A stretch of 64,000 nucleotides of DNA from Archangium gephyra (GCF_001027285.1 NZ_CP011509.1:1186501-1250500); one strand, 5' to 3'. Counted from the stretch's first letter, positions 6,692 through 18,333 are shown. Translations and numbers: made by a program. The notes: a model not told the origin generated them from the letters alone.

Positions 6692-9505
6692 CTACTGGAG
6701 CTGCACCTGCACGTTGTCCACGCCCCACAGGCCGAGGCCCACGCCGAAGAAGTCCAGACGCAGTGCCGGGTCGAGGTGGTCCACGGTGAACTTCACCTTG
6801 TAGACGGAGTCACCGGCCGCGTAGCCCAGCGTGTTCGCCTCCGCCGCGCCGGAGCGCGCCGCGTTGTCCGACGCCACCGCGTTCCACACCGGGAACTGCT
6901 GGAAGACCCCCGGGGTGTTGGAGAAGGTGGTGCGCTGCTCGCCCACGCCGTCGAGGTTCACGCCCCACTCGTCTCCTGCCCAGCCGCCGATGACGAACAG
7001 GTCGAAGCTGAGGGTCACCTTCGTGTGGTCCGGCAGGTTGGGCACCACCAGCGTCACCGGCGTGTTGTCGAACGCGCCGAGGAACTTCCGGTTGCCCACG
7101 GGCGAGGTGCTCGTCTGCGTGTGGCTCCACTCGGAGCCCACCGTGCCACTGAAGTCCTGCCAGTAGATGGGCTGGGCCGCGGGGAGCGGCGGGTCGTTGG
7201 GCTTGCGCACGCTCAGGAAGGCCTGCGCCTGGGCCGCGCCCGCCGCGAAGGCCGGGTCGCCCGTCTGGCTCACGTCCAGGATGCACGCCTCGAGCGCGAA
7301 GGGCTGCGTCACACCCGCGTTGAGGCAGATCGTCTCCGCGTCCATCCGCTGCTGCGGCGTCAGGTGGTGGTTGCTGGCCCAGGAATAGGGCGCGTTCGGG
7401 TCCGTGTAGGACGCGGTGTTCCTCCCGGGCTCGTAGTCGAAGAGGGACTCGGCCTGGGTGATGCGCCAGCTGTGGGTGAAGCTGTCGGCGTCGCGATACA
7501 GCTGCTCGAAGGTGAGCGGCGCGGCCAGCGGCGTGCCGTCCCGCAGCGCGAGGTCATCCGCGGGGTTGCCGTTGTCGTTGCCGAGCAGACCGCGCACGTT
7601 GCCCCGGTAGGCGGCGGGCACGTACACGTAGAGGTTCAGGTTGACGCCGTAATCATAGACCACCATCCGCTCCGCGCCCGGCCACGCCACCATGAGCGAA
7701 CCATCGGACCGGCGGGAGATGGCGCCGCCCCCCTGCAGCTGGAGGACGCCCGTGACGGAGATCCGCGGTGCGCCATTGATGGAGACGTTCGACCCGCCTC
7801 CCCGGTGGATCACCACCGTGTCCGTGCCCACCCGCGCCGCCACGGCGGAGATGATGGAGGCGGAGGACGTGTAATAGGCCTGGCGCACCTGGAGGGTGAA
7901 GGGCGCGCCACTGGTGGACTCGGCCAGGATGAACTCGCCGACCGCCTGGAAGTCGTACGCGTTGCCATCGAAGGTGACGGTATGCGGGTCGCCCCAGTAG
8001 AGGCCATCGCCGCACGTGCCCAGGGGGAGGACGTCGCAACCCCCCAGGCCATACTTCGCGATGAGGACGTCCTTGTCGCCCGCGAGCAGGGTGTCGGCGA
8101 ACTCGCCCTCGGTGTAGCCCGCCACGTAGATGCCGCCGGAGTTGTCCACCGTGACGCCGAAGGCGATGTCTCCCTCGGCCAGCGAGTCGCTCGGGTGGGT
8201 GGAGCCGAGCTGCCGCGACAACTTGTGGACGCCATCCGCGGCGCGCAGCTCCGTGAGGAACACGTCGTTGCTGCCCGCCGACAGGTTGGTGCCGAGATCG
8301 TAGTTGGTGGTGCCGGTGAAGAAGAGACTCCCCGCGCCGTCCGTGGTGATGCCGTAGGCCAGGTCGTTGCCGGCCGAGCCGCGCTGCACCTTCCAGCCGG
8401 CGGTGCCCTCGGCGCTGTACCTCGCCACCACGGCGTCATAGCCGCCCGCGCGCGTCGCCGCGAAGGAGCCCAAGGTATAGCCGGAGACATACACGTCCAC
8501 CGCGCCCGTGGCCGAGCGCGTGGTGGTGACCCCCTGGGCCACGTCCACGTCCGAGGTGCCGAACTGCTTCAACCACTGGCGGTTGCCCGAGGCGTCATAC
8601 TTCGCCAGGAACATGTCCGCGTCGCCGAGGTTGGTTTGGGAGGACCCGGGCAGCGTGCCGTGGGTGAGACCGGTGACGTAGATGGCGCCGTTGGCATCCA
8701 CCGTGACGGCCCGCGCCTCGTCGTTCTTTGTCGTGCCGAGCTGGCGGGTCCACTTCTTGTTCCCGCTCGCGTCGTACTTCACGAGGAACAGATCCTTGAG
8801 GCCCGCGCTGGTGTTGTTGTCGAGGTTGCCGGTGGTGTAGCCCGCCACGTACACGTTACCGGCCGCGTCGGTGGCCACCGCCTGGGCGTAGTCCCCGCCA
8901 GACGAGCCGAGCTGCTTCGTCCAGTTGGCATTGCCTCCGTCATCGTACTGGGTGAGGAACAGGTCCACGCCACCCGCGTTGAGACCGGGAGCCGACGGCA
9001 TGCGGCCGGAGGTGTAGCCCGTCACATAGAGGAACGCGGGGGTGGTGGGATCGGCCGGAGTGAAGGCGGCCACGCCGGTGGCGTAGTCATTGCCCGGGGA
9101 GCCGAGCTGCCGCGTCCACTCGTGGTGACCGGCCAGCGAGTGCTTCATCAGGAAGGTGTCCTGGGCGCCAGCACTCGTGTTGCCGTCGAGGCCCTCGCCG
9201 CTGTTGCCCACGGTGTAGACGTGGGCGCGGGACCAGGTGATGGCGGTGGCCTGGTCGTACACGGGCGTGCCGCGCTGGCGGATCCACTCAGGCGGGTAGC
9301 CCCGGTCCCGGTGGTTGTCACCGCTCCCGTCCCGGCCCGGCGCGTGGGCCTTGACCCGGGGATCCACCGGCAGCAGGGCCAGCGGGCTGTCGGGTGGAAG
9401 CGGGTACGCGCGGTGGGTGACTGGCGCGGCATCGCCAGCGGAGCCCGCCAGGGGAAGGACCGACAGCAGTCCGGTGAGAACGCGACGGACGAAAGCGTGC
9501 TTCAT
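6692..9505 (-). CDS. Secreted SBBP beta-propeller protein with vWF type-D domain
   Basis: 937 residues with a signal peptide (MKHAFVRRVLTGLLSV, cut near GSAGDAAP). Residues about 60-490 are SBBP repeats: blocks such as VYVAGYTTGNLDNNTSAG followed by DLFLVKYDASGNKKW and QLGTxxxDxA, eight or nine times. Residues about 500-660 form a von Willebrand type-D domain, shown by GDPHTVTFDGNAYDFQAVG and by GLLGNDNGNPADDL. A beta-sandwich tail closes the protein (YWQDFSGTVGSEW to GVDNVQVQLQ). Expected to be extracellular or outer-membrane attached; ligand unknown. ATG at 9505 has GAGG 7 bases upstream. The upstream 170 bases carry the GGTGTACC motif cluster. Confidence 0.85.
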   Translation of the reverse strand: MKHAFVRRVLTGLLSVLPLAGSAGDAAPVTHRAYPLPPDSPLALLPVDPRVKAHAPGRDGSGDNHRDRGYPPEWIRQRGTPVYDQATAITWSRAHVYTVGNSGEGLDGNTSAGAQDTFLMKHSLAGHHEWTRQLGSPGNDYATGVAAFTPADPTTPAFLYVTGYTSGRMPSAPGLNAGGVDLFLTQYDDGGNANWTKQLGSSGGDYAQAVATDAAGNVYVAGYTTGNLDNNTSAGLKDLFLVKYDASGNKKWTRQLGTTKNDEARAVTVDANGAIYVTGLTHGTLPGSSQTNLGDADMFLAKYDASGNRQWLKQFGTSDVDVAQGVTTTRSATGAVDVYVSGYTLGSFAATRAGGYDAVVARYSAEGTAGWKVQRGSAGNDLAYGITTDGAGSLFFTGTTNYDLGTNLSAGSNDVFLTELRAADGVHKLSRQLGSTHPSDSLAEGDIAFGVTVDNSGGIYVAGYTEGEFADTLLAGDKDVLIAKYGLGGCDVLPLGTCGDGLYWGDPHTVTFDGNAYDFQAVGEFILAESTSGAPFTLQVRQAYYTSSASIISAVAARVGTDTVVIHRGGGSNVSINGAPRISVTGVLQLQGGGAISRRSDGSLMVAWPGAERMVVYDYGVNLNLYVYVPAAYRGNVRGLLGNDNGNPADDLALRDGTPLAAPLTFEQLYRDADSFTHSWRITQAESLFDYEPGRNTASYTDPNAPYSWASNHHLTPQQRMDAETICLNAGVTQPFALEACILDVSQTGDPAFAAGAAQAQAFLSVRKPNDPPLPAAQPIYWQDFSGTVGSEWSHTQTSTSPVGNRKFLGAFDNTPVTLVVPNLPDHTKVTLSFDLFVIGGWAGDEWGVNLDGVGEQRTTFSNTPGVFQQFPVWNAVASDNAARSGAAEANTLGYAAGDSVYKVKFTVDHLDPALRLDFFGVGLGLWGVDNVQVQLQ

Positions 9506-9608
9506 GCGTGTGCCTCGGGGTTTGGAGCCCGAGGTCCCCCACAGCAAGCACCACGCCAGCCCCCGCACCGGGACAAGCTCCTGGATTCAGGGTGCCGAGG
9601 TGGCCCGC

Positions 9609-9670
9609 GTGTACCAGTCCGGGGGCTCCTGGGCCGGTACACCCCTGGACCACTGGTACACCCGGTACAC
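9609..9670. promoter_or_regulatory. Cluster of four GTGTACC/GGTACAC motifs
   Basis: GTGTACC at 9609-9615 and its reverse complement GGTACAC at 9636-9642, 9655-9661 and 9664-9670. Together GTGTACCAGT (9609-9618) and ACTGGTACAC (9652-9661) make a perfect 10-base inverted repeat. The cluster lies 104-165 bases upstream of the SBBP gene start, in the right place for an operator. Related sites occur at 14432-14438 and 18334-18350. Confidence 0.45.
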
Positions 9671-9681
9671 CGGAGACGGCG

Positions 9682-11085
9682 TCAGGAGCGGAAGGACTCG
9701 GGCTCCAACCCGTGCCGCTTGAAGAGCCGGTGCACCTGCGCCCGTGACGTCCCCAACGCCTGGGCGATCTGGCTGACGTTGCCCTGGTGCTCGCGGAGCA
9801 GCGCGAGCAGCTCGTCCCGCTCCCGGGAGTCGGACGGAGGCTCGGCGGGTGCCGCCTCCGGCGCGCGGGGCGGCGGCTTCACCTGGAGCTCGGCGGGCAG
9901 GTGCTCGAGGTCGATGCGCTCCGGTGAGAGCGCCACCGCCAGGGCCAGGGCGTGCTCCAGCTCGCGCACGTTGCGGGGCCAGTCGTAGCGGAACAGCGCC
10001 CGCGCCGCCGCCGGGGTGAACGATGGGCCTCGGGCTCCCGCGGGCACCAGGCGCCGTAGCAGCTCCGCCACCAACAGGCCCACGTCCTCGCGCCGCTCGC
10101 GCAGTGGGGGAATCCACAGCCGCAGCCCCGAGAGCCGCGCGAGCAGATCGCTCCGGAAGGTGCCCTCGCGCACCATGCGCCCCAGGTCCCGGTTCGTCGC
10201 CGCCACCACGCGCAGGTCCACCGCGAGCGGCCTCGTTCCACCCACCGGGAGCACCTCGCTCTCCTGGAGGACGCGCAGCAGCGAGGCCTGGGCCGGCAAG
10301 GGCAGCTCGCCAATCTCATCCAGGAAGAGGGTGCCGCGATCCGAGCTGCGAACGAGCCCCGGGCGATCCTCGGTGGCCCCGGAGAAGGCGCCCTTGCGGT
10401 AGCCGAACAGCTCCGACTGCACCAGCGTGTCCGGGAGCGCGCCGCAGTTGACGGCCACGAAGTCGCCGGGCCGCCCCGACAGCGCGTGGTAGGCGCGCGC
10501 CAGCAGCTCCTTGCCCGTCCCCGTCTCGCCCTCCACCATCACCGGCACGGGCGTCCGCGCCACCCGCGCGAGCTTCGCCAGCTCCTGCGTCAGCCCGGGG
10601 TTCATCGTGGCGAAGCCGGGTACCGGCTCCTGGGGCTCTCCGCCGCTGGCCTCCGGCGAGAACGCGGGCTCCGTGCTCGCCGTCAGCCGGAACATCAGCA
10701 GGGTGTGGCCCAGCTCGAGGAGGTCCCCGTTCGCCAGCCAGCCACGGCCCCGGGTTTCTCCATTCACCCGGAGCCCGTTCTTCGAGTTCACGTCCTCCAG
10801 CATCCACTGCTCGCCCGCGCGCACCAGCCGGGCGTGCTCCCGGGACATCCAGCGATCCGGCAATTGGAGGACGAGCTGTCTGCGTCCCTCGTGTGACTGC
10901 CGGCTCCACACCCGCGTCGCGCCCCGGCCCAGCAGCACCTCGTCCAGCGCGTCCAGCCCGCACAGGCCGGGGCGCGCCAGGGGGTGCTCCATCTCCATGA
11001 CGACGAGCAGGAAGGGCCGTGGGCGCGCCGCCGGCTTGAGGGACCCCGACGCGGGGTTGGACAGCGTTTCGTCGTTGGGAGACAC
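9682..11085 (-). CDS. FHA-domain sigma-54-dependent transcriptional activator
   Basis: 467 residues. An N-terminal FHA domain (about 45-135: GRGATRVWSRQ, MSREHARL, NSKNGLRVNG) binds phospho-threonine peptides and replaces the usual receiver. The AAA+ domain (about 160-390) has Walker A GETGTGKE (186-193), Walker B GTLFLDEIGE and the sigma-54 loop as GAFSGA (232-237) rather than GAFTGA. A Fis-type HTH ends it (NVSQIAQALGTSRAQVHRLF). It starts 9 bases after the stop of the Ser/Thr kinase gene, so kinase and activator are one operon, and phosphorylation of a protein read by the FHA domain is the likely input. FHA activators of this kind are typical of myxobacteria. Confidence 0.92.
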   Translation of the reverse strand: MSPNDETLSNPASGSLKPAARPRPFLLVVMEMEHPLARPGLCGLDALDEVLLGRGATRVWSRQSHEGRRQLVLQLPDRWMSREHARLVRAGEQWMLEDVNSKNGLRVNGETRGRGWLANGDLLELGHTLLMFRLTASTEPAFSPEASGGEPQEPVPGFATMNPGLTQELAKLARVARTPVPVMVEGETGTGKELLARAYHALSGRPGDFVAVNCGALPDTLVQSELFGYRKGAFSGATEDRPGLVRSSDRGTLFLDEIGELPLPAQASLLRVLQESEVLPVGGTRPLAVDLRVVAATNRDLGRMVREGTFRSDLLARLSGLRLWIPPLRERREDVGLLVAELLRRLVPAGARGPSFTPAAARALFRYDWPRNVRELEHALALAVALSPERIDLEHLPAELQVKPPPRAPEAAPAEPPSDSRERDELLALLREHQGNVSQIAQALGTSRAQVHRLFKRHGLEPESFRS

Positions 11086-11094
11086 GGCCTGAAT

Positions 11095-14361
<3,267 letters not shown>

Positions 14362-14638
14362 GCTCGGAAGCCGTGGGTGCTGCGATCAATGCCCGGAAGG
14401 AGATGAAGGCAGGTTGCCACCTTTACCGGGCGTGTACCAGGGGCCCATCCGCCGCCTTCCGGGTGCATCCAACAGGCACGTGCATTCCCATGTCGCTGAA
14501 CCGGTCCTTGGACGAGCGGAGGGCGAGCGGCAGGGCGTGTGCCGGTCCCTTGTCGGGTGGCGGGACGCTTCGGACCTTTGCCTCATCACCGGGCCTCGCG
14601 CGGTGGCGTGCGAGGTCCCTCTGCGATGGGAGCGAGCG
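14362..14638. promoter_or_regulatory. Divergent promoter region with one GTGTACC motif
   Basis: 277 bases between the kinase start (minus strand) and the 77-residue gene (plus strand). No gene is seen. GTGTACC occurs at 14432-14438, matching the cluster upstream of the SBBP gene. No clear sigma-54 box (GG-N10-GC with TTGC) was found on either strand by eye. Confidence 0.35.
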
Positions 14639-14872
14639 ATGGCGCAGAATCAGGACAAACCCGACAAGCGCATCATGAATCCACGGGCGGACCAGGACGC
14701 GGAGACGCTGCGGAAGGAAGCCCGGCACGAGGAGGAGAACGAGGAGCGCCGGGACGTGGTGGACTCGGACGTGGGCATCGACGGCATCCTGGAGAAGGGC
14801 GTGGGCGGCCGCGGGGCGGACGATTCGAACGTGAGCAAGCGTGAGTCGCCGCCGCTGAAGGACAACGGCTGA
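14639..14872 (+). CDS. Small highly charged hypothetical protein
   Basis: 77 residues, start MAQNQDKPDK behind GGGAGCGAG. The sequence is almost all charged and polar (RKEARHEEENEERRD, DVGIDGILEKG, NVSKRESPPL), with no hydrophobic core, so it is probably intrinsically disordered and cytoplasmic. It is divergent from the kinase operon and followed by a palindromic repeat. Compositional regularity and the ribosome site support it as real; no family recognised. Confidence 0.55.
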   Translation: MAQNQDKPDKRIMNPRADQDAETLRKEARHEEENEERRDVVDSDVGIDGILEKGVGGRGADDSNVSKRESPPLKDNG

Positions 14873-14910
14873 GCCCAGGTCCTCTCGAGTTCCCCCACAT
14901 CCCCCACAAC

Positions 14911-14943
14911 CCCTCTCCCCCTGGGAGAGGGACGGGGTGAGGG
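14911..14943 (+). repeat. CCCTCTCCC/GGGAGAGGG palindromic repeat, copy 1
   Basis: CCCTCTCCCC-CT-GGGAGAGGG followed by ACGGGGTGAGGG. One of six copies in the window; it sits 45 bases upstream of the Rieske gene start. The same REP-like element is dispersed through many GC-rich proteobacterial genomes, normally between genes. Confidence 0.8.
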
Positions 14944-14988
14944 TCTCTCGCGTCCTCGGGTTGCGAGCCCCCTCTCCCGGGAATCTCC

Positions 14989-16245
14989 ATGCCGACTTCC
15001 CCATCCGCGCAATCCTTCTGGCCCTGGCCCGAAGGCGACACGGCGCACGTGCCGTACCGTGTCTTCACGGACCCGGAGCTCTTCCAGCGTGAGCAGGAGC
15101 GCATCTTCCAGGGGCCCACGTGGAGCTACGTGGGGCTGGAGGCCGAGGTGCCCGAGGAGGGCAGCTTCCGCACCACCCACATCGGAGACGTCCCCGTCAT
15201 CCTCTCGCGAGCGAAGGACGGGCAGGTGCACGTGCTCATCAACCGCTGCTCGCACCGGGGCGCGCTGGTGCTGCACGAGGCGTGCGGCCAGCACAAACGC
15301 TTCAACTGCGTCTACCACCAGTGGGGCTACGACCCGGACGGGACGCTGCGCGCGGTGCCCTTCAAGAATGGGGTGCAGGGGCAGGGGGGCTACTGCGGCG
15401 TGGACGTGGACATGAAGGCGTTGAGCCTGCGGCGGCTGCGGGTGGAGGTGCTCAACGGGCTCGTCTTCGCGAGCTTCCGCGAGGACACGCCCCCGCTGCG
15501 CGAGTACCTCGGAGGCGTCTGGCCGCAGCTCACGCGGGTCTTCGATGGGCGGAAGTTGCAGGTGCTCGGCTACCTGCGCCAGCGGGTGCGGGCCAACTGG
15601 AAGCTCTATTTCGAGAACGTGAAGGATCCGTACCACGCGGGCCTGCTGCACCTCTTCGTGGCGACCTTCGGGCTGTTCCGCTCGACGCAGCGGGGCGAGA
15701 CGCTGGCGGAGCCGAGCGGCTGCGGGCACCTCGTCTCGTACAAGGGCGGAGCGGAGGAGCACCGCGAGGAGTACGAGCAGCAGGGCATCTCGACGTACCA
15801 GAAGGGCTACCAGCTGCGCGCGCCGGAGCTGATGCGCAAGCTGCCGGACTTCAAGGACGACATCGCCGTCTCCATCCAGACGATCTTCCCGAGCCTGGTC
15901 GTCCACCGCATCTCCAACAGCATCGCCACGCGGCACGTGCTGCCGAGGGACGTGAACGACTTCGATCTCATCTGGACGCTGCTGGGGTACGCGGAGGACA
16001 CGGTGGAGCTGCGCAACCAGCGCATCCTCCAGGCGAACCTGGTGGGGCCCTCGGGGTACATCTCGCTGGAGGACGTGGAGGCGCTGGAGATCGTCCAGCG
16101 GGGCATCCAGGGCGAGCGGGGGGAGGCGGCGTTCGTGGCGCTCGGGGGGACGCAGGTGCAGTACGGCGAGCCGGAGCGGGACCTGGCCAACGAGACGGCC
16201 ATCCGCGGCTTCTGGAAGACGTGGCGCACGTTGATGGGAGTGTGA
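14989..16245 (+). CDS. Rieske non-haem iron ring-hydroxylating dioxygenase, alpha subunit
   Basis: 418 residues. The Rieske [2Fe-2S] ligands are C87-x-H89 and C107-x2-H110 (NRCSHRG, NCVYHQWGY). The mononuclear iron site is the NVKDPYHAGLLH motif, with D213, H216 and H221. These enzymes insert both atoms of O2 into aromatic acids or related rings, using electrons from a reductase or ferredoxin that is not encoded here. The residues after the Rieske domain (SLRRLRVEVLNGLVFAS) match the benzoate/anthranilate-type alpha family. The beta subunit follows after 5 bases. Start ATG at 14989 has weak Shine-Dalgarno (GGGAA). Substrate not predictable. Confidence 0.9.
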   Translation: MPTSPSAQSFWPWPEGDTAHVPYRVFTDPELFQREQERIFQGPTWSYVGLEAEVPEEGSFRTTHIGDVPVILSRAKDGQVHVLINRCSHRGALVLHEACGQHKRFNCVYHQWGYDPDGTLRAVPFKNGVQGQGGYCGVDVDMKALSLRRLRVEVLNGLVFASFREDTPPLREYLGGVWPQLTRVFDGRKLQVLGYLRQRVRANWKLYFENVKDPYHAGLLHLFVATFGLFRSTQRGETLAEPSGCGHLVSYKGGAEEHREEYEQQGISTYQKGYQLRAPELMRKLPDFKDDIAVSIQTIFPSLVVHRISNSIATRHVLPRDVNDFDLIWTLLGYAEDTVELRNQRILQANLVGPSGYISLEDVEALEIVQRGIQGERGEAAFVALGGTQVQYGEPERDLANETAIRGFWKTWRTLMGV

Positions 16246-16250
16246 CGAGC

Positions 16251-16721
16251 ATGGGGGACCCGGCCATCCGCTGCACCGTGGAAGACCTGCTCTACCGCTA
16301 CGCCGAGGCGCTGGACGATGGGGAGCTGGAGCGCTGGCCGGCGCTGTTCGTCGAGAACGGCCAGTACCGGTTGATACCTCGGGAGAACCACCAGAAGGGT
16401 CTGCCGGTGAGCCTCATCCTGTGCACGAGCCGGGCGATGATGGAGGACCGGGTGGTGGCCATCCGCAAGGCGTGTGTCTACACGCCGCACGTCTGCCGGC
16501 ACCTGCACACGAACGTGCGGGTGGGGGAGGTGGAAGCGGGGCACGTGGAGGCGCGGGCGAACTACGCGGTGTACCGGACGACGGAGGACGGCGAGACGGT
16601 GCTGCTGAGCGTGGGGCACGTGGAGGCGCGGGTGGTGCTGGAACCGGAGCCGCGCTTCGAGCGGATGGACGTGGTGTACGAGACGTTCCGGATCCCGGGG
16701 CTGCTCGTTTACCCGATATGA
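16251..16721 (+). CDS. Ring-hydroxylating dioxygenase beta subunit (SnoaL-like fold)
   Basis: 156 residues, start MGDPAIRCTV 5 bases after the alpha stop. The alpha+beta barrel signature is clear: LLYRYAEALDDGELERWPALF, a middle CTSRAMMEDRVVAIR helix and the final strand FERMDVVYETFRIPGLLVYPI. Beta subunits have a structural role, holding the alpha3-beta3 mushroom together. The size is typical for the family. It forms one operon with the alpha gene and the reductoisomerase-like gene 16 bases further on. Confidence 0.88.
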   Translation: MGDPAIRCTVEDLLYRYAEALDDGELERWPALFVENGQYRLIPRENHQKGLPVSLILCTSRAMMEDRVVAIRKACVYTPHVCRHLHTNVRVGEVEAGHVEARANYAVYRTTEDGETVLLSVGHVEARVVLEPEPRFERMDVVYETFRIPGLLVYPI

Positions 16722-16737
16722 GCGGGAGGGGAGACGG

Positions 16738-17733
16738 ATGGCGCGGGTGTTCTACGACGCGGACGCGGACCTGGGGCGGCTGAGCGGGTTGACGGTGTCC
16801 GTGTATGACTATGGGAGCGTGGGGCGGGCGCAGGCGTTGAACCTGAGGGACTCGGGGGTGCGCGTGGTGGTGTGCGAGCGCCCGGGGACTCCGGCGGCGG
16901 AGCGCGCGGCGGCGGACGGCTTCGAGTTGGTGGAGGCGGTGGAGGCGGCGAGGCGCGGGGACGTGCTGGCGCTGCTGGTGGCGGACCTGGCGCAGGCGGA
17001 GCTGTTCCACCGGGCGGTGGAGCCGAACCTCACGCCGGGGAAGCTGCTGCTCTACTACCACGGCTTCGCCATCCACTACGGGCTGGTGCGGCCACCGGCG
17101 GGGGTGGACGTGGTGATGATCGCGCCGAACGGCCCGGGGGACCTGGTGCGCAGGACGTACGTGGAGGGGCAGGGGGTGCCGTGCCTGGTGGCGGTGAAGC
17201 AGGACGCGACGGGACAGGCGCTGGAGCGGGCGTTGGCGTACGCGAAGGGGATGGGGGCGACGCGGGCGGGGGTCCTCGAGACGAGCTTCCGAGAGGAGAC
17301 GGAGACGGACCTCTTCGGAGAGCAGGCGGTGCTGTGCGGAGGAATCACGGCGCTGGTGCACGCGAGCTACGAGACGCTGGTGGAGGCGGGCTACTCGGCG
17401 GAGGTGGCGTACTTCCAGGTGCTGCACGAGCTGAAGCTGGTGGTGGACCTGATGTACGAGCACGGCATTTCAGGGATGCGCGAGCGCATCAGTGACACGG
17501 CGCTGTACGGGGACCTGACGCGGGGCCCGAGGGTGGTGGACGGGGCGGTGCGAGCGAGGCTGAAGGACATCCTGGCGGAGATCCAGGACGGCCGTTTCGC
17601 GAAGGAGTGGATCGCGGAGAACGAAGCGGGCCGGCCGAACCACCGGAGGCTGCTCGAGGAAGGCAGACGTCACCCGATCGAGGAAGTCGGCCGCCGCTTG
17701 CGAGCGATGATGCCGTGGTTCCAGAAGCCCTGA
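16738..17733 (+). CDS. Ketol-acid reductoisomerase-like protein with altered active site
   Basis: 331 residues, full length for a class I KARI (IlvC) and clearly homologous throughout (ALNLRDSGVRVVV, HGFAIHYG, GPGDLVRRTYVEGQGVPCL, EETETDLFGEQAVLCGG, HELKLVVDLMYE). D191, E195, E231, H108 and S252 of the active site remain. However the usual Lys of APKGPGH is Asn (N131), the first Glu of FEcLHE, a metal ligand, is Gln (Q227), and the dinucleotide loop GYGSQGHA is DYGSVGRA (D24, V28, R30). Standard branched-chain amino-acid synthesis is therefore unlikely. Its place in a dioxygenase operon suggests a NAD(P)-linked step on the dioxygenase product or substrate. GGGAGGGGAG precedes the ATG. Confidence 0.85.
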   Translation: MARVFYDADADLGRLSGLTVSVYDYGSVGRAQALNLRDSGVRVVVCERPGTPAAERAAADGFELVEAVEAARRGDVLALLVADLAQAELFHRAVEPNLTPGKLLLYYHGFAIHYGLVRPPAGVDVVMIAPNGPGDLVRRTYVEGQGVPCLVAVKQDATGQALERALAYAKGMGATRAGVLETSFREETETDLFGEQAVLCGGITALVHASYETLVEAGYSAEVAYFQVLHELKLVVDLMYEHGISGMRERISDTALYGDLTRGPRVVDGAVRARLKDILAEIQDGRFAKEWIAENEAGRPNHRRLLEEGRRHPIEEVGRRLRAMMPWFQKP

Positions 17734-17742
17734 GCGAGCCCG

Positions 17743-17780
17743 AACCAAACCAAACCAAACCAAACCAAACCAAACCAAAC
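17743..17780. repeat. Pentanucleotide microsatellite (CAAAC)7
   Basis: Seven perfect tandem copies of CAAAC at 17746-17780, with a partial unit before. It lies 10 bases after the stop of the reductoisomerase-like gene and stands out as A-rich DNA in a GC-rich region. It is not inside any supported coding frame. Confidence 0.95.
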
Positions 17781-17800
17781 CAGGCCAGGACCGCGTCAAT

Positions 17801-17837
17801 TTCCCCTCGCCCTCCGGGAGAGGGACGGGGTGAGGGT
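17801..17837 (+). repeat. CCCTCTCCC/GGGAGAGGG palindromic repeat, copy 2
   Basis: TTCCCCTCGCCCTCCGGGAG followed by AGGGACGGGGTGAGGGT. Same orientation as copies 1, 4 and 6. It directly follows the CAAAC microsatellite and ends 28 bases before the next gene. Confidence 0.8.
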
Positions 17838-17865
17838 ATCGTGGCTCCCGAGAGGAACGGTGCCC

Positions 17866-18279
17866 ATGGCTGGAATCCGAGAGGACTACATCGAGCGAAT
17901 GATCGAGCGGCTGGTGGCGGCGCTCGCGGCGATCCTGAAGGCGGGCAGCAGCCAGAAGACGGAGGAGGCGCTGGACCTGGTGCACCAGACGAGCCTGACG
18001 CTCTTCGGGATGGAGTACCGGATGCTCATCACCATCGATGCGGGCTCGGTGGCGGGGCTGCTGGAGCACCCGGAGAAGCTCAAGGCGCTGGCGAAGCTGG
18101 TGAGCGCGGAGGCGGAGCAGCTCCAGCAGCGCGGAGACACGGAGGCCATGACCCACCGGCTCGGACACGCGCTCGCGCTGCTCCAGGAGGCGCAGCGCAG
18201 GAGGAAGAGCCCCGACCCGGAGACGGAGGAACTGCTGCGGGACGTGCGGGACAGGCAGTCGCGGCTCGATGCGTCGTGA
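17866..18279 (+). CDS. Helical hypothetical protein (DUF6483-like)
   Basis: 137 residues, start MAGIREDYIERMIERL with AGAGGA 9 bases upstream. All-helical composition: MIERLVAALAAILKAG, a TPR-like EEALDLVHQTSLTLFGM, then EKLKALAKLVSAEAEQL. The N-terminal DYIERMI pattern and the later helices resemble the DUF6483 family from memory; I cannot confirm that. Probably cytoplasmic with a protein-interaction role. No partner is obvious; the neighbours on each side are separated by dispersed repeats. Confidence 0.55.
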   Translation: MAGIREDYIERMIERLVAALAAILKAGSSQKTEEALDLVHQTSLTLFGMEYRMLITIDAGSVAGLLEHPEKLKALAKLVSAEAEQLQQRGDTEAMTHRLGHALALLQEAQRRRKSPDPETEELLRDVRDRQSRLDAS

Positions 18280-18290
18280 CACCCGCGGAG

Positions 18291-18321
18291 ACCCTCACCC
18301 CGACCCTCTCCCAGAGGGAGG
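18291..18321 (-). repeat. CCCTCTCCC/GGGAGAGGG palindromic repeat, copy 3
   Basis: ACCCTCACCCCGACCCTCTC then CCAGAGGGAGG: the element in reverse orientation, 11 bases after the helical-protein stop. The right arm is degenerate compared with copies 1 and 2. Confidence 0.7.
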
Positions 18322-18333
18322 ACGGGCGCCCAG

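Noticed and set aside
6152-9988. 1,278-codon open frame on the + strand opposite the RCC1 and SBBP genes
   Set aside because: It is the antisense shadow of GC-rich repeats; composition is His/Arg/Gly-biased without domains, while the opposite strand encodes clear families.
17743-17837. CAAAC repeat and neighbouring palindrome as a CRISPR-like array
   Set aside because: The repeats are five bases and contiguous, without spacers.
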